Below the pieces are notes generated by a model, which saw only the letters and a program-made list of their open reading frames with translations, was not told where the DNA came from and ran no database searches. Below are positions 30,464 through 37,194 of a stretch of 37,194 nt of DNA, one piece after another. Position 1 is the stretch's first letter; each line of letters begins with the position of its first letter. The stretch is taken from contig CAZSDP010000033.1 in the NCBI GenBank assembly GCA_964605665.1, positions 1-37,194 of the forward strand, given 5' to 3'. The translations under genes and the position numbers were made by a program. Source of the DNA: CAZSDP01 sp964605665. Lineage in GTDB: Bacteria; Planctomycetota; UBA8108; UBA1146.

Positions 30464-33160
30464 TCAATCGCTCTTTCTCAGCGTCTCCAGTTGTGAATCT
30501 AGCGCCGCCACGCGCTGTTGCAATCGGACATTCTCTCGATCACGAAGACTGATTTGGTGAGTCTGTTTGCGAGCCTCTTCCAGGTGGGCGATTGCCGCCG
30601 CCTTGTCTCCAGATTTCTCGTGAGCTTGCGAGAGTTGCGACAAGCTCGTCGCAACGAACTCAGCGTAGTTTTGATTCTCCGGGTCGCGCTCATACAGTTC
30701 TTCGGCGAAACGGAGACCTTCCTCTGCGACTCTCAGGGCAGATTGCGCGCCATCGGTCGCCAAGTAGACTTCAGTGAGGTAGTAACTGATCACCCATAGA
30801 TCACGACGGTGGAGTTGGTTACCGGCATCGATATTGAGGAGTGCCTTCGCTTCCTTCGCTGCTTGATCGAAGCACTGAAGGGCGGATTCCCACATTTCTC
30901 GTCGAGTGTGAAGCACTCCCAATCGCTGCAGAGAGAGTTGGTATTCACGGCGAGCGTCGGCACTCTCTGGATCCGCTTCGAACAACTGCAGAGCGAGCTC
31001 CGAGGAGCGCGCTCCAGGTTCGACCGCATCATCGAGACGCCCGGCGCGGATCATCGACTGACTCTGTCGACCAGCACAGATCCCCAAATCACGCTTCGCT
31101 TGGGCGTTGAGGGGCTGTTTCTGAAAGAGGCTTTCGAATGTAGCGCGAGCTTTCGCAAAGTCGACCAGGCTCGCCTCGAGTTCTCCTCGTTCCCCGTTCA
31201 CCGTTGCTCGCCCCAACAGATTGACGGCCTGTGATCGAAGGACCTGTTCGTCGTGGGGGCGGCTTTCAATTCCATCGGCATCGATGGAGAGGGCGGTATC
31301 GTAGTACTCGAGCGCGGTGGCGCCGTCTCCACGTTGAACCGCGATGTGCGCCAAGCGAGTGAAGCTCCGCGTCCGTGCGCGCTCCAGCTCCCAAGTGTTC
31401 TCTCCTTCGGTCTTCAGTCCTTCTCGGATTGTGAGTGCGTCTTGAAACCGAGCTTCTGCCGCATCCGTTTCGCCGGTGACCACGAGTATCTCACCGCACT
31501 TATCGAGAGCATTCGCGTTTTCCATCGCCAAGGCGATCCGCTCTTCCTCGTGATTCACGTCACGCTGCAGGTCTTGCAGTAGCTCCAGAGCGTCTTGGTA
31601 GCTGGTGAGAGCCCCTTCGGTGTTTCCAAGGTTCGCTCCCGCGGGATTCCCTTGGACATCGCCAATCTTCAAGAATGCGAGGGCGACTTCACGTCGAAGA
31701 CGACGATCACCCTCACTCCCTTCCCGTAATGAGTTGAGATACCTGAGTGACTCTTGCACGAGATACTCGCGCGCCGCGGTCGATCCAGGAAGCTCTTCGA
31801 TCTTGCCATGGATGTCGAAGAGGAGCGCGTTGACCAGCTCATGAACTTGATCGAAGCGGTGCTCGGCATCTTCTCGGGCGCGACTGGTTTGGAAGAGGAG
31901 CACCGAGATGATCACCAGAGCGATCGATAGCGCTACGGCAGAAGAGATTCCGATGGCGGAGGTCACAGGATTTCTTTGGATCAGCTTGCGAAGCGTCTTG
32001 ATCCGACTGCGTGGTCCGACACTCACCGCTTGGTTCCTGCGATGGGCTCGCAGATCGGTCGCGAAAGCATCGGCGGTTGGATAACGCTCTCCTGGTACTT
32101 TCTCCAGCGCTCGAATCAAGATCCAGTCGAGATCTCCGCGTAGCTTCTTCTCCAAGATGGCGGGGGTGGTGCCGCCGCGAAGAAGTGCGAGCTGACGATC
32201 GATCGTTGCTGCTTGGGTGCTGACGCGGCGCGGTTCTTCGGAGCAGATCACTCGCTCCAATTCCCCGAGCGATCCGGTCTTCAGCCGATAGGGAGCGCTC
32301 GCGGATAGTAGCTGGTAGAGAACGACCCCCAGCGAATATACGTCAGTCGCGGTGGTGATCGCTTCGCCACGTACCTGCTCCGGACTTGCGGTCAACGGAG
32401 AAAGAAGTCGCAGGCCCTCTTGAGTGACATTCAAATCAGATTCAACACTCGATCCTTCGAGGAGCTTCGCGATTCCGAAGTCGAGTAGTTTTGGGACGCC
32501 CTCTCGAGAAACGAGAATGTTCGCCGGTTTGAGATCGCGGTGCACGACGAGGTTACGATGTGCGTAGTGAACTGCGTCACAGACCTTTTCGAAGAGCTCG
32601 ATCCGTTGCGCCACCGATAGGAGCTGACGATCGCAGTAGGAGTCGATCGGTTCCCCGTCTACAAACTCCATGACGAAGTACTGCAATCCCTCTGCAGATG
32701 TACCTCCATCGAGGATCCGAGCGATGCCGGGATGATCGAGTTGGGCAAGGATGCGCCGCTCGTCGGCGAAGCGGCGCCCCATGTCGATCGACTGGAATCC
32801 CCACTTCAAGACCTTGATCGCAACCTGGCGTTCAAACTGCTCATCCACTCGGTAGCCGCGAAAGACGAGACTCGATCCACCCTCTCCGAGCAATTCACCC
32901 ACTCGATAGACTCCGAGCTGCGTTCCTTGGAGTTCGAGTTGCGGCGGGTTCGCTACCGCTTGGTGAAGGGTCTCGGAAGTGGCGAGGCTCGATATCGCTT
33001 CGTCCGCGCCGACTCGCGCCTGCAGAAGAGAGAGAACTTCTGCTCTCAACGCGTCATCTCCCGCGCATTCCCGATCGAGGAACGATTCTCGTTCTGCGTC
33101 TGCAATGCCGATTGCAGCATCAAAAACCGCTTCGATTCGCTTCCATTGCTTTTCATCCAC
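30464..33160 (-). CDS. Transmembrane Ser/Thr protein kinase with C-terminal TPR repeats
   Basis: The 898-residue protein is a Hanks-type kinase. Glycine loop GEGGSSLVF is at 92-100, the ATP-binding lysine K116 in VAIKVLKWG, catalytic loop HRDLKPANIL with D209, and DFGIAK with D227; TASPEQVRG stands for the APE element. A transmembrane helix (about 401-424, AIGISSAVALSIALVIISVL) follows the kinase domain. The remaining 450 residues are helical repeats of TPR type, which probably bind protein partners outside or at the membrane. The start GTG overlaps the stop of the upstream sigma factor in GTGGATGA, and GGGAG lies seven bases before it. A start at 33199 is possible but would overlap more. Kinase and sigma factor are probably translated together and act in one signalling path. 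Confidence 0.93.
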   Translation of the reverse strand: MDEKQWKRIEAVFDAAIGIADAERESFLDRECAGDDALRAEVLSLLQARVGADEAISSLATSETLHQAVANPPQLELQGTQLGVYRVGELLGEGGSSLVFRGYRVDEQFERQVAIKVLKWGFQSIDMGRRFADERRILAQLDHPGIARILDGGTSAEGLQYFVMEFVDGEPIDSYCDRQLLSVAQRIELFEKVCDAVHYAHRNLVVHRDLKPANILVSREGVPKLLDFGIAKLLEGSSVESDLNVTQEGLRLLSPLTASPEQVRGEAITTATDVYSLGVVLYQLLSASAPYRLKTGSLGELERVICSEEPRRVSTQAATIDRQLALLRGGTTPAILEKKLRGDLDWILIRALEKVPGERYPTADAFATDLRAHRRNQAVSVGPRSRIKTLRKLIQRNPVTSAIGISSAVALSIALVIISVLLFQTSRAREDAEHRFDQVHELVNALLFDIHGKIEELPGSTAAREYLVQESLRYLNSLREGSEGDRRLRREVALAFLKIGDVQGNPAGANLGNTEGALTSYQDALELLQDLQRDVNHEEERIALAMENANALDKCGEILVVTGETDAAEARFQDALTIREGLKTEGENTWELERARTRSFTRLAHIAVQRGDGATALEYYDTALSIDADGIESRPHDEQVLRSQAVNLLGRATVNGERGELEASLVDFAKARATFESLFQKQPLNAQAKRDLGICAGRQSQSMIRAGRLDDAVEPGARSSELALQLFEADPESADARREYQLSLQRLGVLHTRREMWESALQCFDQAAKEAKALLNIDAGNQLHRRDLWVISYYLTEVYLATDGAQSALRVAEEGLRFAEELYERDPENQNYAEFVATSLSQLSQAHEKSGDKAAAIAHLEEARKQTHQISLRDRENVRLQQRVAALDSQLETLRKSD

Positions 33161-33761
33161 GGGAGAGCTCCCGGTGCAGCCATGCGAGGGCGAGTTCACT
33201 TTCGCTGTATACGCGATGGTCTTTCAGTTCGAGGACCTCTGCGGTCTCTTGAATGCTGAGTCCCCCGAAGTAACGCAATTCGACGATGCGAGCACGCTGC
33301 GCATCGAATCTCTCGAGAGATTTCAGAGCTTCATCGAGACTGATCAGATCGGCCGGTTCTTCCGTTGCGGAGAGTTGGACCTGGTCGAGAGGAACACGCT
33401 GGAGGTCACCGCCTCTTTTCTTCGCATGGCGTGCGCGGGCATGATCGACGAGGATTCGTCGCATCACGCGAGCGGCAATCGCGTAGAAATGAACGCGATC
33501 ATTCACTTCGATGCCTTGACCATCGAAGAGTTTTAGAAAGGCCTCATGGACCAGTGCGGTTGCTTGCAACGTATGTCCGGAGCGTTCTCGATCCATGAAT
33601 CGACGAGCGATGTTGTGCAGTTCGCTATAGAGAATTGGCGTGAGCTGATCGAGCGCCTCTTGATTGCCAGTACGCCAACTGACGAACAACTGCGTCAACT
33701 CAACTTCGGAGTTACCCTGATCGGAGGATTTCTCCGACGGCGAATTTTCTGAAGTGAACAC
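33153..33761 (-). CDS. ECF-type RNA polymerase sigma factor (planctomycete SinG/TIGR02999-like)
   Basis: The 202-residue protein matches the ECF sigma subfamily common in Planctomycetes and Acidobacteria. Region 2 reads ELTQLFVSWRTGNQEALDQL through YSELHNIARRFMDRERSGHT, LQATALVHEAFLKL and HFYAIAARVMRRILVDHARA. Region 4 is SLERFDAQRARIVELRYFGG, SIQETAEVLELKDHRVYSES and the final ALAWLHREL, with the helix-turn-helix in the SIQETAEVL part. It directs RNA polymerase to a private set of promoters. GTG at 33761 is preferred because GGGAG lies five bases upstream; an ATG at 33773 lacks a ribosome site. The stop overlaps the kinase start, so the kinase is the likely co-regulated partner. No anti-sigma factor is visible. 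Confidence 0.93.
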   Translation of the reverse strand: MFTSENSPSEKSSDQGNSEVELTQLFVSWRTGNQEALDQLTPILYSELHNIARRFMDRERSGHTLQATALVHEAFLKLFDGQGIEVNDRVHFYAIAARVMRRILVDHARARHAKKRGGDLQRVPLDQVQLSATEEPADLISLDEALKSLERFDAQRARIVELRYFGGLSIQETAEVLELKDHRVYSESELALAWLHRELSRG

Positions 33762-34108
33762 GAGCGCTCCCATCTGGTCTGATCGACCACGAATGCGATG
33801 CTCGTCTGGAATCGGAGATCGGTCAAGGACCGACTGGAAATGCCCGATTTATGGGAGTATTTCGGGGTGAGAAAGTCCCATCTCGGCTCTATTTCGCGGG
33901 AGGATCGCCGTCGATCAGCTCAGTGGCAGAGAAGTGAGCCGTTGTTTTGCTGGTCTCGTACTCGAATCAGTCGGGGATCGGTCGAGTGTGGGTCGAATCG
34001 AAAACACGCCTTCATCGAAAGAGAGCCCCGACTTCTTTCATGAAGAAGCCGGGGCTCACCCTTTGCTGGTAGCTCTCTGCGTGATGAGCGAGATCTGCTC
34101 AAGGGTCC
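33762..34108. other. Region between sigma factor and cohesin-like gene
   Basis: No gene is seen in this stretch. It holds the promoter of the reverse-strand sigma-kinase unit and the terminator hairpin of the cohesin-like gene at 34023-34057. Confidence 0.5.
34023..34057 (-). terminator. Intrinsic-type terminator after the cohesin-like/dockerin-like gene
   Basis: Two 15-base arms (GAGCCCCGACTTCTT and AAGAAGCCGGGGCTC) pair with one mismatch around a 5-base loop. On the reverse strand the stem is followed by a short TCTTTC pyrimidine stretch. It lies about 50 bases past the stop of the gene at 34109. Confidence 0.75.
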
Positions 34109-34933
34109 TCAAGGGCAACCGGGAAATGAATCACAGCCGAGCAATGGGGCAGTTCCGCATGCGGGGAACGGTGCGGGGGGCGGTGGCCCGCTGCCATTGA
34201 TGTATGAGAGAGAGTAGAGAGCGTCCGCGAGGTCGACGGCACCGCTGGCGTTAGCGTCCATCGCGTCCAAGCAGATACTCGGACCGTTCAAGAACAAGTA
34301 ATTGAGAGTATAGATCGGATCGGCGATATCGATCATTCCGCTACCATTTCCGTCTGCGCGAATGAACGGAGTCCCCGCGACAACGGTCACCGTCGATTCA
34401 TTCATCGTCGGAACGATGGAGGCGCCGCCAGAAACAGCGACGACGGAACTCAACGGATTACTCCCCAGGCAATCGCAGAAACCAACCGAAGTGTTGGTAC
34501 CAGGTTCCGTTGAACTGAGGATCTCCCAATTCATCAATAGTGCCGCGTGCACACCTGGCCCAAGGATTTCATCTGCATCTGGGAAGGGAAAGCTGAAGAT
34601 GGTGCCACACCCGATACCGGTTCCACCGGGCGGTTCGTAGTACGATATATCGAGGAAGTCTGGGCCTGACCCACCATTGAGGTTGGCCATGGCGACGTCG
34701 AGCGCCACGGAGATCGGAAGCATCGAGTTATCAGTATGCACAAATGAAAATGAGAACCCCAGCACTGGTGCAGCCATCGGAGCAACCTCTAAGGTAAAGG
34801 GAATCTGCACAACTTCTCCGGGGAGGCCATCCACATCGCCGAGAGTCGCGATGTAGTTCGGGTCTTGGGCGAACAGGAAGCCAGGGGTGGCGCACAAGAG
34901 TAAGCAGACTGCCCACGTCGATAATGAATGCAT
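34109..34933 (-). CDS. Second secreted cohesin-like plus dockerin-like protein
   Basis: The 274-residue protein starts with a signal peptide (HSLSTWAVCLLLCATPGFLF, cut before QDPN). The N-terminal 165 residues are beta-rich with a cohesin-like pattern: LPGEVVQIPFTLE, VLGFSFSFVHTDNSMLPISV, then HAALLMNWEILSST and a late STVTVVAG strand. The dockerin-like module follows (IRADGNGSGMIDIADPIY and DANASGAVDLADALY), then the tail FPACGTAPLLGCDSFPGCP. Both EF-hand loops are less acidic than in the neighbours: Ser or Ala replaces one Asp in each (GNGSG, ANASG), so calcium binding may be weaker. The ATG at 34933 is chosen because AAGGAAG is six bases upstream; a longer frame to 35254 has no secretion logic. 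It is a single-gene unit with its own terminator. Confidence 0.85.
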   Translation of the reverse strand: MHSLSTWAVCLLLCATPGFLFAQDPNYIATLGDVDGLPGEVVQIPFTLEVAPMAAPVLGFSFSFVHTDNSMLPISVALDVAMANLNGGSGPDFLDISYYEPPGGTGIGCGTIFSFPFPDADEILGPGVHAALLMNWEILSSTEPGTNTSVGFCDCLGSNPLSSVVAVSGGASIVPTMNESTVTVVAGTPFIRADGNGSGMIDIADPIYTLNYLFLNGPSICLDAMDANASGAVDLADALYSLSYINGSGPPPPAPFPACGTAPLLGCDSFPGCP

Positions 34934-35458
34934 GGAATCTTCCTTTCGGTCGGGGAGATTAACTCTCCCGTACTCATTGGATGTTGTTTCTTCCGAATTA
35001 CGGATCGGACTCATCCAAGAGAGCGAAAACGAAGGACCGATTTTTTGTTTTTTTTGCCCGAATACAAAATAACGCCAAAATGCCCTCCAGCAACGTCTTC
35101 GAGTGAGAGGTCGACCTCTCGGCAGTTTCGCGCCCCACCGTTGCAGTGCTGGGAAGTCCAGGTCAGAGATCTGAATGCCGAGAGTCGCTGGGCCTAAGCC
35201 TTTACCAAAAAATATGTTAGCAATCGACTCTCCGCCCGAGGTGAGGCCGGGCACCCCCGGAAGGTTCCGGAGGCTCTCCGTGGTGTGCGTTCATTGCCTC
35301 ACCGCGCTTCCTGATCGAATTGGCGGAGATCGGGTGTAGAGTGATCGTCAGTGATTCGGTGGTGTGTGACTCGATCGCTCAAGCGGTCGTCTTGCCCTCC
35401 ACCCCTTCAGACGATTTCTCTACCTTCGAGGCATCGGCAGAGAGGGGCCGCACCCGCG
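34934..35458. other. Divergent region between cohesin-like gene and serine hydrolase gene
   Basis: I see no gene in these 525 bp. An AT-rich stretch with T6 and T8 runs lies near 35040-35058 and may be part of a promoter for the reverse gene. In-frame starts upstream of 35459 give no family-like sequence. Confidence 0.5.
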
Positions 35459-37117
35459 ATGAGATCAACGACGATTCTCCCGGCATTACCGTTTCTCGCC
35501 TTGTTTTCAGCTTTGGCGATAGCCGGCGAGGTTGATCTGCAAGAGTGGATCGATGCTCGAAAAGCGGAAGGAGTATCGCTGGGGATTTCGCTGCAGTGGC
35601 AGCGAGGGGAGGAGACTGGATCGCTGGCCTTTGGCCAAGAGCCATCGATGCAAGATTCGCAGGGGGGAGAGTCTGTCGAGGGGAAGGCGGTCGATGGGCA
35701 AACCCGTTTTGAAATCGGATCGATCACCAAAGTCTTCACCCACCTTCTCTTGGCGGAGTCGATCGCTGGAGGCGCAGTCACCGATGACACGACGTTGGCT
35801 AAATTGCTCGATCCGGATGTGACTTTCAGCCAGCCGGAAGTGGGAAAAATCACGTTGCGAGAACTCGCCACCCATACCAGCGGACTCCCCCGATTGCCGA
35901 CGAATTTCGCCCCGAGTGACTCTCTCGACCCCTATGCGGACTATGACGAAAAAACACTCGTATTTGCAGTCGAGAGTGCCCGAGCATTGCAACCTCTGAA
36001 CAAGAAGTATGCATACTCGAACTTTGGAGTGGGGTTGGAGGGATACCTGCTGGGGAAGCTCCATGGAAGTAACTATGAGACCGCTCTCAGAGAGCAGATC
36101 CTCGATCCTCTTTCATTGAAGAGAACCGACTTTGGCGATGGGGCCGATCTGATGCCGGGCTACCAGAGTGGAAGAGTCCTTCCCGTTTGGCACTTCCAGG
36201 ATGCCTTGGTCGGAGCGGGAGGTTTACGCAGCTGTACTGATGATCTGATGAGACTCGCGCGCTGGGGGATGGCTTCCACCGAGAGCGCAACTCCCTTGCA
36301 GCTCGATCCCTCCCGAACTCGATCGGTGATTGGCCCGGCGTCGTCAGGATTCGAGATCACTCCGGTCTGGCATGTGGGTTACAGCGGCGATGCGCCGATC
36401 TACTTTCACAATGGAGCGACCGGTGGCAGTCGTAGCTTCGTCGGTTTTCGCCCCGACACCGCTCAAGCCATCGCGCTGTTGGTCAGCGGTGAAGTCGATC
36501 CTACCGAGGTCGGTCTCAAGTGGCTCGGTTCAATTCCCCGCCTCCCTTCTCTTCCCGCCGTCGATCGGTCGATCGTGGGTCACTATCGGCTCAGCGAAGC
36601 GATCAACATCGAGATCTCGGTCGTTGGCGGGCAGATGTTCATTCAGTTGACCAGGCAACCTCCACTCAATATGGAGCCGATGGAAGAGGACTGGTACTCA
36701 TTGAGCCTCGCCGATGCCAGCGTCCATTTCCTCCGCGACGGAGACTCGGTGACCGGCCTCAATTTGGTGCAATTCGGTAGACGCCTTTGGGCGGAGCGGT
36801 TGGAAGAGGCGCCCGAGAGAGAGACCGAGGAAGCGATCACTCTTCCCGATCAGGTTTTGGATGAGTACATCGGGGAGTATTCGTTGAGCGCCGCGATGGT
36901 CTTCACCATCCGTAAGAGTGACGAAGGACTCGAATCACAACTGACGGGGCAGCCTTTCTTTCCCATCTTTGCGCGAGCGAAAGATGAATTCTTCTACCGA
37001 GTCGTCGAGGCTGAACTTCACTTCGATCGCGATGAAGAAGGTCAGATCACTGCTGTCGTCTTGCACCAGAACGGCCGCAAGCTCCGCGCCAATCGTCTGA
37101 ACTCTTCCGACCCCTGA
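35459..37117 (+). CDS. Secreted serine hydrolase, beta-lactamase/DD-peptidase fold, with two C-terminal DUF3471-like domains
   Basis: The 552-residue exported enzyme has a signal peptide (TTILPALPFLALFSALAIAG) and a class C beta-lactamase-like domain. The nucleophile motif is S88-I-T-K91 in FEIGSITKVF, the second is Y186-S-N188 in YAYSNFG, and the third is H317-N-G319 in FHNGATGG, replacing the classical KTG as in many esterases of this group. ELATHTSGLPRLP is also typical. Two related beta domains follow (about 375-460 and 465-550, the first beginning VGHYRLSE and the second IGEYSLSA, both ending near an R-x-L-x-A-x-R-L element). The role may be in peptidoglycan, ester or D-amino-peptide hydrolysis; true antibiotic resistance is not implied. 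The ATG at 35459 has AGAGGGG about 12 bases upstream. Confidence 0.92.
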   Translation: MRSTTILPALPFLALFSALAIAGEVDLQEWIDARKAEGVSLGISLQWQRGEETGSLAFGQEPSMQDSQGGESVEGKAVDGQTRFEIGSITKVFTHLLLAESIAGGAVTDDTTLAKLLDPDVTFSQPEVGKITLRELATHTSGLPRLPTNFAPSDSLDPYADYDEKTLVFAVESARALQPLNKKYAYSNFGVGLEGYLLGKLHGSNYETALREQILDPLSLKRTDFGDGADLMPGYQSGRVLPVWHFQDALVGAGGLRSCTDDLMRLARWGMASTESATPLQLDPSRTRSVIGPASSGFEITPVWHVGYSGDAPIYFHNGATGGSRSFVGFRPDTAQAIALLVSGEVDPTEVGLKWLGSIPRLPSLPAVDRSIVGHYRLSEAINIEISVVGGQMFIQLTRQPPLNMEPMEEDWYSLSLADASVHFLRDGDSVTGLNLVQFGRRLWAERLEEAPERETEEAITLPDQVLDEYIGEYSLSAAMVFTIRKSDEGLESQLTGQPFFPIFARAKDEFFYRVVEAELHFDRDEEGQITAVVLHQNGRKLRANRLNSSDP

Positions 37118-37194
37118 TCGGGAGAGGAACTCTCTCTACACCGGAGGTTCAGTCCTCCAAGAATCTGACTTTGCAGCCCTTCTCCGCTACCAAT

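Noticed and set aside
34934..35254. N-terminal extension of the second cohesin-like protein
   Set aside because: A signal peptide and good ribosome site fit the start at 34933; the extension has no protein-like features.
35351..35458. N-terminal extension of the serine hydrolase from 35351
   Set aside because: The extra residues are Arg/Ser-rich and precede a proper signal peptide that starts at 35459.
1..37194. tRNA or rRNA genes, prophage, transposase
   Set aside because: None seen by eye on either strand. I could not run a covariance-model search, so a degenerate small RNA could be missed.

Overview
The window looks like chromosomal DNA of a marine-type Planctomycetota bacterium. This is inferred from several things together: secreted proteins ending in a two-EF-hand dockerin-like domain with a Cys-rich tail stopping at Cys-Pro, an ECF sigma factor overlapping a TPR Ser/Thr kinase, a secreted sulfatase, large calcium-binding repeat proteins, and mostly single-gene units with long signal peptides. 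I recognised no rRNA, tRNA, CRISPR array, IS element or phage gene by eye. The assembly is a draft: there is a 100-N gap inside a tandem repeat at 2432-2531, and two genes are interrupted.

Layout. 1-3.3 kb: a tandem repeat at the left edge, an NTF2-like protein, a PfkB sugar kinase, the repeat gap and a PH-domain membrane protein. 3.5-7.8 kb: a secreted subtilase with FG-GAP repeats and a dockerin-like C-terminus. 8.1-11.6 kb: a membrane-anchored Clp-type AAA+ ATPase in two reading frames; its C-terminal third resembles release factor RF2 without the GGQ and SPF motifs. 12.1-13.4 kb: a probable HTH regulator. 13.5-17.6 kb: two reverse-strand secreted dockerin-like proteins, one with a cohesin-like domain and one with fourteen calcium loops in a 7+7 arrangement. 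18.0-21.1 kb: MsrA lipoprotein, then a DUF47/PhoU-like protein and a PiT phosphate transporter split by an in-frame TAG. 21.4-26.5 kb: an M60-type metallopeptidase with a dockerin-like tail, a methyltransferase, a decayed orphan dockerin remnant and a small alpha/beta-barrel protein. 26.7-30.4 kb: sulfatase (reverse), an FMN reductase and an unknown protein. 30.5-35 kb: a TPR Ser/Thr kinase and its ECF sigma factor (translationally overlapping), then a second cohesin-like/dockerin-like protein. 35.5-37.1 kb: a serine beta-lactamase-fold hydrolase.

How the genes may work together. The secreted set (subtilase, M60 peptidase, sulfatase, propeller protein, cohesin-like proteins) fits breakdown of sulfated glycoproteins or matrix, with the shared C-terminal module perhaps used for sorting or assembly; this is inference. 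The DUF47-PiT pair is a familiar phosphate-uptake unit. The sigma factor and kinase form a typical planctomycete signalling pair.

The most novel object is the Clp/RF2-like fusion. Its two halves meet at a G GGA AAG heptamer in exactly the frame needed for -1 ribosomal frameshifting, the same heptamer used by the lambda tail genes G/GT. A sequencing or real indel is the competing explanation.
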